The notes below the pieces were generated by a model that saw only the letters and a list, made by a program, of their open reading frames with translations, was not told the DNA's origin and made no database searches. From the NCBI GenBank assembly GCA_029260165.1, contig JAJDDT010000042.1, positions 114,144-178,143 of the forward strand: a stretch of 64,000 nt of DNA. Reading direction: 5' to 3'. Shown here piece by piece: positions 46,542 through 57,522 of the stretch (its first letter is position 1; each line of letters opens with the position of its first letter). Position numbers and translations under genes: made by a program. Source of the DNA: Phycisphaerae bacterium. Its GTDB lineage: Bacteria; Planctomycetota; Phycisphaerae; UBA1845.

Positions 46542-47203
46542 CGTGGTTTCAACATGCCGTCGAGCAGGTCGAATTGCTTGTCGAATCGGTCAGCCAGGGA
46601 TTGGCTGTGGGTGACGACGACGAGGGCTGCGTTGAATTCCCGCTGAAGCTGGACAAGTAGATCAGCCACGGTGTCGGCGGATTTGCGGTCGAGGTTTCCC
46701 GTGGGTTCGTCAGCCAGGATGACCCTGGGTTGACAAATGAGTGCGCGTGCGATGGCGGATCGCTGACGCTCGCCGCCGGAGAGTTCAGCCGGTCGGTGGT
46801 CACGACGGTCGGACAAGCCGACGCGGTCGATGAGTGTTTTCGCACGCGTGATGACGTCGTTGTCGTCGGATGCGACGAGCGTGGGGATCAGGACGTTTTC
46901 CAGTACCGAGCATTGCGGGAGCAGGTGGTGTTCCTGGAAGACAAAACCGATGTTGCGGTTGCGAAAGGCCGCCAGCCTGGTTTCGTCCAGTTGGTAGGGA
47001 TTCTCGTTGTCGATGGTGACGTCGCCGGTGGTCGGTGGTTCGAGGGTGCCGGCGATGTTGAGCAGGGTTGATTTGCCACAGCCGGACGGTCCCATGATCG
47101 CGACGGACTCGCCTGCGTTGACGGTGAGATTGACGTCGCGAAGGACGACAAGATCGTCGCCGCGGGTCGCGTATCGTTTGGAGACGGAGCGAATGTCGAG
47201 CAT
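46538..47203 (-). CDS. ABC transporter ATP-binding protein, LolD/MacB type
   Basis: A 221-residue ATPase: Walker A GPSGCGKST, Q-loop FVFQEHHLLPQ, signature LSGGERQRSAIARAL, Walker B VILADEPTGNLD and H-loop VVVTHS. The LolD-type order and lengths fit. Start at ATG 47203; an upstream extension is possible and the ribosome-binding site is weak. It overlaps the permease by ATGA and partners it. The transported molecule cannot be read. Confidence 0.92.
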   Translation of the reverse strand: MLDIRSVSKRYATRGDDLVVLRDVNLTVNAGESVAIMGPSGCGKSTLLNIAGTLEPPTTGDVTIDNENPYQLDETRLAAFRNRNIGFVFQEHHLLPQCSVLENVLIPTLVASDDNDVITRAKTLIDRVGLSDRRDHRPAELSGGERQRSAIARALICQPRVILADEPTGNLDRKSADTVADLLVQLQREFNAALVVVTHSQSLADRFDKQFDLLDGMLKPR

Positions 47204-47257
47204 GATGCCCGATTGATAGTCGATGGCGACGTGCGTGGGAAGCGGTCGTCGCAAATG

Positions 47258-49516
47258 TTAGCGATGGAGCAGGATCGAAACGGTGCCACCTCGGAAATCC
47301 GCCGCGAGCACGTCAGGCAAACCATCGCCATTAACATCCGCCACGGCTACCGAAACGGGACGACGTCCGGCGTAGAACTCGCGAACGGGCTGAAATGAAC
47401 CGTTACCGATGCCGAGCAGAACCCCGGCCGATCCACCAACGCCGTTTGACGTGACGATATCGAGAATTCCGTCGCTGTTCACATCGGCGATGGCCACCGT
47501 ATTCGGGTCCAGGCCTGCCCGTTGGTCCGACACGGCGGCAAATGTTCCGTTGCCGTTACCCAACAGCACACCGACCTGGGACCCGTTGATTTTGGCGGTG
47601 ATGAGATCGAGTCTTCCGTCACCGTTCAGGTCCGCGACAGCCACATGCGTCGGCATGCCAACCCCGCCGGCGAACGTTTGCTGCGTTTGAAAGGTGCCAT
47701 TCCCGTTGCCGAGCAGGACCGAAAGATCGCCGTCTCCCTGGTTGGCTGTAATCAAATCGAGATTCCCATCGGCATTGACATCTCCCTTGGCGACGGATGT
47801 CGGACGGTCGCCAACGGGGAACGTCTGTTGGGCTTGAAACGATCCGTCACCGTTTCCGAGCAGAACGGAAACATCGTCGGAGAGACTGTTGGCGACGACG
47901 ATGTCGAGATTCCCATCGGTGTCAAAATCTCCAGACGCAACAGCCGCGGGTTCGTCACCTGCTGGGAAAGACCGTTGGTCTCCAAATGCACCGCCACCCC
48001 CGCCGAGAAACACGGACACGTCATCGCTGCCCTGGTTGCTGGTGATGACATCTGGAAAGCCGTCACTGTTGACGTCTGCCACCGTGAGCGAAACAGGCCG
48101 CTCTACGGCGTTGAATGACGTTGGATCAAGAAAGGCCCCATCCCCGTTCCCGCGAAATACCGATACGACTCCCGGAATACCGCCAACGCCGCTGACCCCG
48201 GGATTCACGGTGAGAATATCGTCGTTTCCGTCGAGATCCACATCCGCCACGGCCATGTCGTTCACCGCGACCGGGGGCAATGTTTGGCGCGTTTGCAAAG
48301 TCCCGTCGCCATTGCCCAAAAGCGTCAGCAAATCGCCGTCATCGATGTCACCGGGATTGTCATCTCCGTTCAGATTCGTCGTAACAATGTCCGGGATACC
48401 GTCGCCGTTCGTGTCCAATGCTGCCACCGAAGTGGGGCCATCTCCCGCATCAAACCGCTGCTGCCCCTGAAACGTTCCATCGCCGTTCCCCAACAGCACG
48501 GACACATCATCGGACGCTTCGTTGGCCACAACCAGATCCGGGTTGCCGTCGCCGTCCGCGTCCGCCACCACCACGAAACCGGGTGATTGTCCGACCGTGA
48601 AGAGCTGTTGGGCTTGAAGCGTTCCATCGCCGTTGCCAGACAGAACAGACACGTTGCCCGGAGCCAGGTTTGCCGTCACGACGTCCATATTGCCGTCGTT
48701 GTTCAGATCCGCGACCGCCATATGAATGGTGTCTGTTCCGGCGGCGAAGGTCTGTTCGCCCTGAAACGTGCCGTTACCATTGCTCAGCAGAATCGTTACG
48801 TTCAGATCCTCGAAGTCGCGATTACCGGTGACCACGTCAGGTGTTCCGTCATTGTTCATATCAATGATCGCAACAGAAACCGGTTGAATCCCACCAATGG
48901 GCAGGACCCGCTGCGCCGCGAATGTTCCGTCACCGTTTCCTTGCAGCAACGATACGTTGTTGTCCACTCTGTTCGCGACAACCAGATCGGGGTTACCGTC
49001 CCCGGTCAGATTCCCAACCGCGATGGCTACGGGGACAGATCCTACAGCGAATCGTTGCTGATCCTGAAATGATCCGTCGCCATTGCCCAACAGGACCGAT
49101 GCGTCACTGTCGCCGCGATTGGCAACAACGACATCGGGGTTCCCGTCACCGTTCACGTCGCCTGCAGCGATGGCACCGGGCTGCCGCCCCGCACGGAGAC
49201 TCGATTGTTGCACAAAGGTTCCATCACCGCGGCCCAAATACAACTTCACAGTGGTATCGCTGAGATTCTCCTGGCCGACGATCAGATCCATGATGCCGTC
49301 CCCGTTGAAATCTGAAACCGCGCTGGATAGTGGATCAAGAACGGAACTGAACTTCTCGCCCGGATAGAGTGCGACCGCCGGTCCGCTCGGCGTGGCACCG
49401 CCGCCATTGCCCGATCCACCGCCGTCGCCTGATCCACCCCCACCGGTCATGGTTGTGGGACTACAGCCGACCAGGGTCGCCATCAGCACAACAACGCACA
49501 TCAATTGGCGCATCAT
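47258..49516 (-). CDS. 14-unit FG-GAP/VCBS-repeat lipoprotein
   Basis: A 752-residue lipoprotein: signal peptide with lipobox LVGC (Cys18), a Gly-Ser linker, then 14 units of about 50 residues. Each has a calcium loop such as DVNGDGNPD and most end in LLGNGDGTFQ. Fourteen units equal two seven-bladed propellers. Probably a surface-exposed binding protein. The repeats are similar in DNA too, so recombination or assembly errors are possible here. It is next to the ABC transporter but 54 bp away, so linkage is uncertain. Confidence 0.9.
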   Translation of the reverse strand: MMRQLMCVVVLMATLVGCSPTTMTGGGGSGDGGGSGNGGGATPSGPAVALYPGEKFSSVLDPLSSAVSDFNGDGIMDLIVGQENLSDTTVKLYLGRGDGTFVQQSSLRAGRQPGAIAAGDVNGDGNPDVVVANRGDSDASVLLGNGDGSFQDQQRFAVGSVPVAIAVGNLTGDGNPDLVVANRVDNNVSLLQGNGDGTFAAQRVLPIGGIQPVSVAIIDMNNDGTPDVVTGNRDFEDLNVTILLSNGNGTFQGEQTFAAGTDTIHMAVADLNNDGNMDVVTANLAPGNVSVLSGNGDGTLQAQQLFTVGQSPGFVVVADADGDGNPDLVVANEASDDVSVLLGNGDGTFQGQQRFDAGDGPTSVAALDTNGDGIPDIVTTNLNGDDNPGDIDDGDLLTLLGNGDGTLQTRQTLPPVAVNDMAVADVDLDGNDDILTVNPGVSGVGGIPGVVSVFRGNGDGAFLDPTSFNAVERPVSLTVADVNSDGFPDVITSNQGSDDVSVFLGGGGGAFGDQRSFPAGDEPAAVASGDFDTDGNLDIVVANSLSDDVSVLLGNGDGSFQAQQTFPVGDRPTSVAKGDVNADGNLDLITANQGDGDLSVLLGNGNGTFQTQQTFAGGVGMPTHVAVADLNGDGRLDLITAKINGSQVGVLLGNGNGTFAAVSDQRAGLDPNTVAIADVNSDGILDIVTSNGVGGSAGVLLGIGNGSFQPVREFYAGRRPVSVAVADVNGDGLPDVLAADFRGGTVSILLHR

Positions 49517-49646
49517 CCAGGTACCTTTCTCTTGTGGATCCGATTTGACCGCGAACTCTCACAAGAGACACTATCGCCAACGGGACCCCGTCGCAAACGT
49601 CATGCAGCGTCGGCACCCGGTCGCATTCATCGCGGTTCAAGGCCTT

Positions 49647-50936
49647 CTATTTCTTCGACGAGGAGAACTGCTCCTCCTCGGTCGAGCCGTGCAGGGCGGA
49701 TGTTTCGCTGGTCCCGCCCGTGATGAGATTGGTGATGGTGTCGAAATAACCGGTACCGACGAATTTCTGATGCGTGGTCGCCTGGTATCCGTGGTCGCGG
49801 TCGCGTTCAAATTCGGTGGCTTGCAATTCCGCGTAGGCGCTCATGCCCTCGTCGCGATATTTTCGGGCGAGGTCGAACATGCCGAGGTTCAGTGCGTGGA
49901 AACCAGCCAGCGTAATGAACTGGAATTTGTAACCCATAACGCCGAGCTCACGTTGGAATTTCGCGATGGTGGCGTCGTCGAGTTGGGCCTTCCAGTTGAA
50001 CGACGGCGAGCAGTTGTAGGCGAGCATTTTGCCCGGATATTGTGCGTGGATGGCGTCGGCGAATTTCCTGGCTTCACCGAGGTCGGGGTGGGCGGTTTCG
50101 CACCAGATGAGGTCGCAGTACGGAGCGTAGGCGAGTCCGCGGGCGATGGCAGCGTCGATGCCGCCGTTGAATCGGAAGAATCCCTCGGGCGTGCGTTCGC
50201 CATTGATGAACGGCGCGTCTCGCTCGTCGGAATTATTGGTCAGGAGTTTCGCACCGTTCGTGTCGGTTCTTGCGATCAGAACCGTCGGCACGCCGCAGAC
50301 GTCCGAGGCCAATCGGGCAGCCACGAGCTTTTCGATGAACTCGCCGGTCGGGACAGCCACCTTCCCGCCCATGTGGCCACACTTCTTGGCGGATGAAAGT
50401 TGATCCTCAAAATGCACGCCGGCAGCGCCCGCTTCGATCAGGTGATACATCAATTCGTAAGCATTGAGATTACCACCGAAACCAGCCTCGGCGTCCGCCA
50501 CCATCGGTGCAAACCAATGCGTACCATTGACGCCGTCGCAATGGTCGACCTGATCTGCGCGACGAAGGGCGTTGTTGATTCGTTTGACGAGTGCGGGCAC
50601 GCTGTCGCATGGATACAGGCTCATGTCCGGGTACATTTCACCGGCGAGGTTCGCGTCGGCAGCGACCTGCCACCCGCTGATGTAGATCGCTTTCAGACCG
50701 CCCTTGATCATCTGAACAGCCTGGTTTCCCGACATCGCGCCAAGTGCATGTATGTAGTCTTCGCTGCCGAGCAATCCCCAGAGACGTGTCGCACCAAGCG
50801 TCGCGAGCGTATGTTCGATTTTGACGCTGCCTCGCAGTTTCAGCACGTCGTCGACAGTGTAGGGTCGTGTGATCCCTGCCCAGCGCGCGTCGTTGGACCA
50901 GTTGTTTTGCATGGACTGTTTATCATCGTTGGACAT
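49647..50936 (-). CDS. aceA: Isocitrate lyase
   Basis: A 429-residue isocitrate lyase with the catalytic KKCGHMGG loop, [16 protein letters not shown] and [15 protein letters not shown]. It splits isocitrate to glyoxylate and succinate, the first step of the glyoxylate shunt. It starts 22 bp after the malate synthase stop, so the two form an aceBA operon. Start ATG 50936 has GGGAG about 10 bases upstream; an in-frame ATG upstream is less likely. Confidence 0.96.
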   Translation of the reverse strand: MSNDDKQSMQNNWSNDARWAGITRPYTVDDVLKLRGSVKIEHTLATLGATRLWGLLGSEDYIHALGAMSGNQAVQMIKGGLKAIYISGWQVAADANLAGEMYPDMSLYPCDSVPALVKRINNALRRADQVDHCDGVNGTHWFAPMVADAEAGFGGNLNAYELMYHLIEAGAAGVHFEDQLSSAKKCGHMGGKVAVPTGEFIEKLVAARLASDVCGVPTVLIARTDTNGAKLLTNNSDERDAPFINGERTPEGFFRFNGGIDAAIARGLAYAPYCDLIWCETAHPDLGEARKFADAIHAQYPGKMLAYNCSPSFNWKAQLDDATIAKFQRELGVMGYKFQFITLAGFHALNLGMFDLARKYRDEGMSAYAELQATEFERDRDHGYQATTHQKFVGTGYFDTITNLITGGTSETSALHGSTEEEQFSSSKK

Positions 50937-50958
50937 AGTGTTTCGGCTCCCTGGTCTT

Positions 50959-52569
50959 TTACCCTGCGAGTACGTCATAGGCAGGTATTGTCAGAAATTC
51001 TTCCAATGCGTCGGCGGTGCTGATCTTGTCAAAAAGCTCAGCCGCCTGCTGATATTTTCCACACATGAATCGTTCGTCGCCCAGTGTGTTCCTGATTTTT
51101 GCGAGTTCCTCACCCAAAAGCGCACGGAATAATTCAACGCTTATTTTTCGCCCGTCATCGAGGACACCCTTATCGTGCCTGATCCATTGCCAAACCTGCG
51201 TGCGGGAGATTTCCGCAGTGGCTGCGTCCTCCATCAGGTTGTACAACGGCACGCAACCGTTGCCCCCAAGCCAGGATTCCATGTATTGCACGCCAATGCT
51301 GATGTTGGTTCGCAGTCCGTGCTCGGTGATCGACCCGTCGGGCACGGACAGTAGTTCGTCGGCGCTGGCGCAGACGTCATCGCGCTGGCGATCGATCTGA
51401 TTGGCCGTCGGCATTTTCTCGTCGAAAATATCCATGGCGACGGGAACCAGTCCGGGATGGGCGACCCATGTCCCGTCGTGACCGTCTTCGACCTCCCGAC
51501 GCTTGTCGGCTCGAACCTTCGCGATGGCGGATTCGTTGGCGTCGTTGTCGTTCCTGATGGGAATCTGGGCAGCCATTCCGCCCATGGCGTGGATGCCGCG
51601 ACGGTGGCAGGTTTTGATCACATGCAGAGCGTAGGCGCGCATGAACGGCGAGGTCATGGTGACCTGCGAGCGGTCAGGCAGAACGCGGTCGGGGTATTTT
51701 GCGAATTTCTTGATGAAGCTGAAAATATAGTCCCATCTGCCACAATTGAGACCGGCGGAGTGATCGCGAAGTTCGTAAAGGATTTCGTCAGCCTCAAACG
51801 CAGCCAGGATGTGCTCGATCAGGACTGTCGCGCGGATCGACCCGCGGGGGATATGGATCGCATCCTGTGCGAAGTTGAAAACGTCGTTCCAGAGTCGCGC
51901 TTCGAGATGGTTTTCGAGCTTCGGCAGGTAGAAGTAAGGCCCCGACCCGTTGTCGAGCAGATGTTTGGCGTTGTGGAAGAAATACAATCCGAAGTCGAAC
52001 AGACTGCCGCTCATCGGTTCACCGTCGACGAGCATGTGACGCTCGGGAAGATGCCAGCCTCGTGGGCGTACGAGCAATGTTGCAACTGCACTATTGAGTT
52101 TGTATGGCTTTCCCTCGGGACTGACGAACGAGATCGTCCGGCGCACCGCGTCGCGAAGGTTGCGTTGACCTTCGAGCAGGTTTGACCAGGTCGGCGAATT
52201 TGAATCTTCAAAATCCGCCATGAAACATTTTGCACCGCTGTTGAGTGCGTTAATCACCATCTTGCGATCGGTCGGACCGGTGATCTCCACCCTGCGGTCC
52301 TGGAGATCGGGTGGAATCGGCGCGACCTTCCAGTCCTCCTCGCGGATGGACCTCGTTTCCGGAAGAAAATCAGGCAACAGGCCTGCATCGATCGCGGTTT
52401 GGCGATGACGACGTTTATCGAGCAGCTCGATTCGACGGGGATTGAATTGGCGTTGCAGGTCCGCCAGAAACGCGACCGTGTTGGGCGTCAACAGGTCACC
52501 CTGTGCGCTATCGGGATTCGCAACAATCGTAACGCCCTGCTGATGCCCGACAGATGTGGTTGGTGTCAT
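50959..52569 (-). CDS. aceB: Malate synthase A
   Basis: A 536-residue malate synthase of the A class. Key parts are [50 protein letters not shown], the glyoxylate-side GRWDYIFSF, and GGMAAQIPI. It joins glyoxylate and acetyl-CoA to malate. First gene of aceBA. Two REP-like hairpins lie in the 5' untranslated region. Confidence 0.96.
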   Translation of the reverse strand: MTPTTSVGHQQGVTIVANPDSAQGDLLTPNTVAFLADLQRQFNPRRIELLDKRRHRQTAIDAGLLPDFLPETRSIREEDWKVAPIPPDLQDRRVEITGPTDRKMVINALNSGAKCFMADFEDSNSPTWSNLLEGQRNLRDAVRRTISFVSPEGKPYKLNSAVATLLVRPRGWHLPERHMLVDGEPMSGSLFDFGLYFFHNAKHLLDNGSGPYFYLPKLENHLEARLWNDVFNFAQDAIHIPRGSIRATVLIEHILAAFEADEILYELRDHSAGLNCGRWDYIFSFIKKFAKYPDRVLPDRSQVTMTSPFMRAYALHVIKTCHRRGIHAMGGMAAQIPIRNDNDANESAIAKVRADKRREVEDGHDGTWVAHPGLVPVAMDIFDEKMPTANQIDRQRDDVCASADELLSVPDGSITEHGLRTNISIGVQYMESWLGGNGCVPLYNLMEDAATAEISRTQVWQWIRHDKGVLDDGRKISVELFRALLGEELAKIRNTLGDERFMCGKYQQAAELFDKISTADALEEFLTIPAYDVLAG

Positions 52570-52605
52570 CCTGGGTCAACTTCCATTCCTGTTGTGTCTC
52601 TTGTT

Positions 52606-52679
52606 GCGTCGCCCCTTGTGGGCGGCGCGATCGCAAGCGGTCGTTGTTTCGTATTCCCGTCACCCACGAGGGGTGACGC
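52606..52679. repeat. REP-like pair of inverted palindromic units
   Basis: Two 23-bp units in opposite orientation, 52606-52628 and 52657-52679, matching each other at 18 of 23 positions as inverted copies. Each is a hairpin (GCGYCRCCC arms). The second shares 20 bases with the unit at 29374. Located upstream of aceB; the BIME-like pairing is typical of REP elements. Confidence 0.75.
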
Positions 52680-52752
52680 TGCAGAGATCAGTTTCGTTCC
52701 ACCGGAACGGTCACAAAACTGTTGGATTATAGTACGCTGAACGCATTGGTCA

Positions 52753-54387
52753 TCAACACTCCTGTGGCGATGGGGTTTGTTCAGTCTTGTCGTTTGGCAC
52801 GATCTCGACAGCGCGTATTTTCTCACCCTCGCCTCGTTTGGCTTCGTACATCAGTTGGTCACCCCGGTGGAGCAGGTCATCGAGCGCGGTGGTCCTGATG
52901 GCATGTTGGACGTGGGCGATTCCCGCACTGAGCGAGAATCGGATTTGTTCGCCACCGGCGTTAATCGTTTGTGACGCGACATCGGCGAGAATCTGCCGGA
53001 CGATGTCGATGGCCTGGTCCTTCGTGCGGTCGAAAAGAAGTGCCACAAATTCATCACCGCCCAGACGTCCGACGACGTCGAATTTCCTGCTGATACTCTT
53101 CATCGCGGTGGCGGCGATAATCAGCGCCTGATCACCGTAGTCGTGACCGAAGTTGTCGTTGATTTGTTTGAATTTGTTGCAGTCGCAGAAGACGAGGGAA
53201 ACGGGAACGTTGAGAATCCCCGCGTCCTGCAATCGCTTTTCAGCCATCTCGGTGAAACCGGCTCGGTTTAGAATGTCGGTCAGTTGATCAACTGTCGCCT
53301 TTGTTTCGAGTTGGTCGCATTGCGATCGCAGTCCCGTGGCCTTGGCGGCGATATCGGCGGACTGCGTCAGAACCGAAGACATGTTGCGAACGAGAATGGT
53401 CACTCCCGCCGCGTGAACCACGCTCGTTTTTCGGAGCAGCTCTTCGGTCGTGACCCCGTCCGCCCGGTGTGACATGGGGGACCGGAGAGCGTCGAATTCC
53501 AATCGAACGTTCTTCCAGAATTCATCGGAGCTTAGCCCGTAAAGGTCGACCCTGGCGGCAACTTCCTCGCGCAACGAAGAAAGGTCCTCGGAGTGACTGC
53601 CGTCGAGCACATGCGGCAGCCTGGAGGCGATCTGGATCGCCTCCGCGAGTATCGCGTCACCGACGTGTTCGGTGAGGGCGTCGAGATCGTGATGAAACGT
53701 CACAGCGTTGCAGTAGAGCTGTGGTAATCCGAGGCGGCTGAGGTGTTTTCCCCCGAGTTCCGCGTGGCTGCATCCGAACAAATCGTCTTGGGATTCGACG
53801 TTTTCGAAAATGTCCGCAATGGATGCGACGGGGGCCTTGTCGAGGGGTGTTCGGGCCACCAACCACGGGACGAAAATATCCTGAAGCAGTCCACAGATGA
53901 AGGCCTGTTCACGCATGATCGGATTCGCAACCAGGCTGAACTGCCTGGCCACGACTGCCTTGAAAAGGGACGCGGTCCACAGCGCATTGTGCAGGTCGGA
54001 TGGGGCCGTGGAGGCGTTGAATCTTCCAGCCAGTGCGTACGCGACAGCGAGCGCGCTGGTGGTTTCAAGCCCCAGTTGATCCGTGAATGCGGAAACCCTG
54101 GTGGTTGAACGATCCGTGCAGAACGGCGGTTGGTTGGCCAGTGAAAGAAACATCGACGTTAACGACGCGTCGGACGCAATCGCACTGTGAAAGTCTTCCA
54201 AAGACGTTTCCGGATCGTGGGCGATACGGAAAAAGTGGTTGGCGACCTGCTCGGGAACGGGAAGGCAGGTGACCGATTCAGCCTGTCTTGCAACGTCGGC
54301 ACCCGTCAGCTTCGACGGATTATCGGACATGGCAACGACAGGGCTGTCAGTTGGTGTATCAATGGATTTTTTCCCCGCGACGCTCAT
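52753..54387 (-). CDS. HDOD-GGDEF signalling protein (diguanylate cyclase)
   Basis: A 544-residue regulator. Residues about 30-270 form an HDOD domain (LPVPEQVANHFFRIAHD, ASDASLTSMFLSLANQPPF, FHHDLDALTEHVGDA). The C-terminal 170 residues are a GGDEF domain with VDQLTDILNRAGF, SLVFCDCNKFKQINDNFGH and an intact GGDEF. RKFD sits five residues before it, the exact spacing of the c-di-GMP inhibitory site. It should make c-di-GMP and be product-inhibited. Start is uncertain (54387 or a Met 19 residues later). Single gene. Confidence 0.88.
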   Translation of the reverse strand: MSVAGKKSIDTPTDSPVVAMSDNPSKLTGADVARQAESVTCLPVPEQVANHFFRIAHDPETSLEDFHSAIASDASLTSMFLSLANQPPFCTDRSTTRVSAFTDQLGLETTSALAVAYALAGRFNASTAPSDLHNALWTASLFKAVVARQFSLVANPIMREQAFICGLLQDIFVPWLVARTPLDKAPVASIADIFENVESQDDLFGCSHAELGGKHLSRLGLPQLYCNAVTFHHDLDALTEHVGDAILAEAIQIASRLPHVLDGSHSEDLSSLREEVAARVDLYGLSSDEFWKNVRLEFDALRSPMSHRADGVTTEELLRKTSVVHAAGVTILVRNMSSVLTQSADIAAKATGLRSQCDQLETKATVDQLTDILNRAGFTEMAEKRLQDAGILNVPVSLVFCDCNKFKQINDNFGHDYGDQALIIAATAMKSISRKFDVVGRLGGDEFVALLFDRTKDQAIDIVRQILADVASQTINAGGEQIRFSLSAGIAHVQHAIRTTALDDLLHRGDQLMYEAKRGEGEKIRAVEIVPNDKTEQTPSPQEC

Positions 54388-54664
54388 GATGTACGGTTCC
54401 CCACCACTGTTTCTGATTCGATCGAATCCGGTGGTATCGGGTTCGCTTTCCCGTCCGGACCTGTTCGACAATCTACAATTCCACCATCGTCTCGGCGGCG
54501 GGGTTGCTTAAGTGGATCGTGCAGTCCATGGGTGTGGCGTCTGAAAACAGGGCCTGGCGTCTGGATGGGTTCGTGAGACGGAGAGACGGACTGGATGATA
54601 TCAAGCTGGAATTCATTTGTGATTATGCGGGCGGTTTGGTGTTTGTGGACGCTACGATGTAGGG

Positions 54665-57466
54665 ATGGAATCCGGACGTCGGAAATCATGGGTTGTTTTT
54701 CAATGGTCGATTTTGTGGGCCATTGGCTGGTGGGCGTGCGCGTCGGTGGCGTGCGGGTTGGCGGACCTGGAAGAACCGACACCGGGCGGTGGGAATCAGT
54801 TTGGTTCCGGTGTGGCGGTGCGTGGGGACGTTGTCGTCGTCGGGGCGTTGCTGGGTGACGTGACCGGTGGCGATGCGGGGGCGGTTCACGTTTTTCGCGT
54901 CGAGCAGGGGGGGATTTCATTCGTCGCGTCGCTGGGGTTATCGGACGGTGAAAGTGGAGACCTTTTCGGAGCAGCCGTCGCAACGGACGGAACGTTGATT
55001 ATCGGTGGTGCGCCGGGATGGGTGGGTGGTGGTCGGGTCGGGGTGTTTCGTCGCGACGAATTCACCGGTGTTTGGGAGATGGACGATTTTCTGCATCCGC
55101 CGGGGAATTTGCCGGGTGTTTCGCGATTCGGGGCTGCGACTGCGGTGGACGGTGAATGGGTGGCGGTCGGTGCACCGGGTGATGACGGTGATGTTGGTGC
55201 GGTGGATTTGTTTCGCTATTTTGATGATGCGGGGCAATGGGGATTTGTCCAACGGTTAGGTACGGGGGTGGCTGGGGATGGGTTTGGGGTATCCGTCGCG
55301 ATGGCGGGTGATTGGCTTGTCGTCGGTGTTCCGGACGATTCGACGGCGGGACCGAATGCGGGTTGCGCGGTCGTGTACGAGCTTGACCAATCGAGTCAGA
55401 TGTGGGTTCAGAACGATGTTTTGAAGACTGCTTCCGACCCGTCATTCGCAAGGCTTGGCGCGTCGGTGGCGATCGACGGGGAACGCGTCATCGCAGGTGC
55501 GCCTTTTGCGATGAACCAGGGCGTTCCGACCGGGGCTGCCTTCGTGTTTGCGAGGGATGAGGCGGGTTGGGGGTTGGATCAGAAGTTGGTTGCGATTGAG
55601 GCTGACGGGTTTGATTTTGTCGGTGGCGGTGTGGCGATTTCCGGAGACCTCGCGATAGTCGGAGCGTCGCTGTCGGGGGCGGACGATCGTGGGGCGGCGT
55701 ATGTGTTTCGGAGAAACGGTGGCAGCGGCCTATGGTCGGTCGTGCAAACCAGCGAGGGAGTGGCTGGTGCCCGATTCGGTCATGCCGTCGCGGTTGATGG
55801 CGCGGTGGCGATTGTGGGAGGACCGTTGGCGGATGGTGGTGTCGGTTCCGCGTCCGGAATGGTGGCTGCGTTCGCGGTGGCGGACGATGTTGACGGCGAC
55901 GGGGTATTCGACCTTTGCGACAATTGCAGGTGGGTGTCCAACGCGGATCAGTCCGATGCGGACGCGAATGGGGTTGGGGATTATTGCGAATCGTCGATGC
56001 GCGCGTGCGAGCGTCAGATGACGATGGCGTCTGATACGTCCGCGCTGAGTCGGTACGGTCATTCCGCCGACGCAAGCGGGAGTTTGGCTGTCGTCGGTGC
56101 CCGGTTCGGGAACGGAGCAGTTGCTGCGTCCGGTAGCGCGTATGTCCTGCAATTCGATGGCGAGCGATGGGAGGAGGTGCAACCCGTTTTCGCATCAGAC
56201 GGGAGTATTTTCGACGAATTCGGTTCATCTGTCGGAATGGATGACGTGGTCGTGGTCGGCGCGCCGCTGGAAGATGAAATCGGTCCGGACGGGGGGGCTG
56301 CGTACGTTTTCAGGTTTGACGAGGCGGCAGACGAGTGGGTGCAGGAGCAGAAGCTGCTGCCGTCGGATGGAGCGGATTTCGACGCGTTTGGTCATGCGGT
56401 GGCGACGTTTGGTGACGTGATAGCCGTCACCGCGCCGAACCACAACGCCGTCGGTGAGTTTTCAGGTGCGGTTTATGTGTTTCGATTCGACGACGTCGTG
56501 GGTCAGTGGATGGAGGAAGCGAAACTGGTCGGGTCGGACACGGTCGCGTTTGACGAGTTCGGGCAGTCGGTTTCCGTGGATGAAAACGCGATGGTCGTTG
56601 GGGCGTGGCGAGACGATGACGCGGGGGTGAGTTCGGGGTCCGCCTATGTTTTTCGAAATGTGTTGGGGGAATGGGTTGAGGAGCGGAAACTGACGGCGAT
56701 GGAGGCTGCTTCGTTTCAGCGGTTTGGTGTTTCGGTGGCGATCGATGGCGAGGTGGTCGTCGTCGGGGCGCATCAGAGCAGTGTGACGCTCGACGACGCG
56801 GGGGCAGCCCATGTTTTCCAGCGAGACAATGTTGGTGAGTGGGTCGAGGTTCAACGGCTCGAAGCTTCGACGGTGAATGTGCTGGACCGGTTTGGTGTTG
56901 CGGTGGCGGTGGATGGGACGACGATCGCGGTGGGTTCGAGATTTTCCGATGTGGCGGTCGAAGACGGTGGGGCGGTGTATGTCTATGCGTACGATGGTCG
57001 TCGTTGGGACGAGCGGAGCGTGGTGACTGCGTCGGATGTCGAGCCGGAAGAGGAGTTTGGTCGGGCGGTCGCGGTTTCGGGGAATTGGGTGTTGGTTGGG
57101 TCGCGGTTTGACGAGCCAGCCGGTACGGAGTCGGGGTCAGCCTATTTCTATCGAATCGCGGGTTTGGATGGTGACCGGGACGGCGTGCAGAACGGGTGTG
57201 ACAACTGCGAAGCCGCTGCGAACGGGGATCAGACGGATTGTGACGAGAACGACGTGGGAGATGCCTGTATTCAACCGGGGGATATCGATGGTGACGGTGT
57301 CGCGAGTCTGGTGGATTTTTCGACCCTGACGGATTGCCAGGCGGGTGATTTGATCGACGTTTGCGGTGATGTTTGTCTTGCGGGGTTTGATTTTGATGGT
57401 GACGGTGATTCGGATCTGTTGGATTTTGGCGTGTTTCAAGCCGTTTTCGACGATACAGGGGGTTGA
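54665..57466 (+). CDS. Secreted FG-GAP-like propeller protein with calcium-binding modules
   Basis: A 933-residue exported protein with a signal peptide (WSILWAIGWWACASVA). It carries many repeats of about 50-55 residues of the form F-G-x-x-V-A-V-D-G-D-x-x-V-V-G-A-P and A-Y-V-F-R, an integrin-like propeller pattern. A thrombospondin-3-like calcium module (DVDGDGVFDLCDNCRWVSNADQ) divides it into two propellers, and a similar one (DRDGVQNGCDNCEAAANGDQ) plus a dockerin-like end (DIDGDGVASLVDFSTL) closes it. No sorting tag at the C-terminus. The coding strand is G/T-rich. Role probably adhesion or matrix binding. Confidence 0.82.
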   Translation: MESGRRKSWVVFQWSILWAIGWWACASVACGLADLEEPTPGGGNQFGSGVAVRGDVVVVGALLGDVTGGDAGAVHVFRVEQGGISFVASLGLSDGESGDLFGAAVATDGTLIIGGAPGWVGGGRVGVFRRDEFTGVWEMDDFLHPPGNLPGVSRFGAATAVDGEWVAVGAPGDDGDVGAVDLFRYFDDAGQWGFVQRLGTGVAGDGFGVSVAMAGDWLVVGVPDDSTAGPNAGCAVVYELDQSSQMWVQNDVLKTASDPSFARLGASVAIDGERVIAGAPFAMNQGVPTGAAFVFARDEAGWGLDQKLVAIEADGFDFVGGGVAISGDLAIVGASLSGADDRGAAYVFRRNGGSGLWSVVQTSEGVAGARFGHAVAVDGAVAIVGGPLADGGVGSASGMVAAFAVADDVDGDGVFDLCDNCRWVSNADQSDADANGVGDYCESSMRACERQMTMASDTSALSRYGHSADASGSLAVVGARFGNGAVAASGSAYVLQFDGERWEEVQPVFASDGSIFDEFGSSVGMDDVVVVGAPLEDEIGPDGGAAYVFRFDEAADEWVQEQKLLPSDGADFDAFGHAVATFGDVIAVTAPNHNAVGEFSGAVYVFRFDDVVGQWMEEAKLVGSDTVAFDEFGQSVSVDENAMVVGAWRDDDAGVSSGSAYVFRNVLGEWVEERKLTAMEAASFQRFGVSVAIDGEVVVVGAHQSSVTLDDAGAAHVFQRDNVGEWVEVQRLEASTVNVLDRFGVAVAVDGTTIAVGSRFSDVAVEDGGAVYVYAYDGRRWDERSVVTASDVEPEEEFGRAVAVSGNWVLVGSRFDEPAGTESGSAYFYRIAGLDGDRDGVQNGCDNCEAAANGDQTDCDENDVGDACIQPGDIDGDGVASLVDFSTLTDCQAGDLIDVCGDVCLAGFDFDGDGDSDLLDFGVFQAVFDDTGG

Positions 57467-57522
57467 ATCGTATTGTATTTTAGGAATGAACCGCCGACGA
57501 AGGTGGTTCTACACCTGCAGGC

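Noticed and set aside
47300..49300. Regular repeats that might suggest a CRISPR array
   Set aside because: The period is about 150 bp and the repeats encode calcium loops of FG-GAP units in one open frame.
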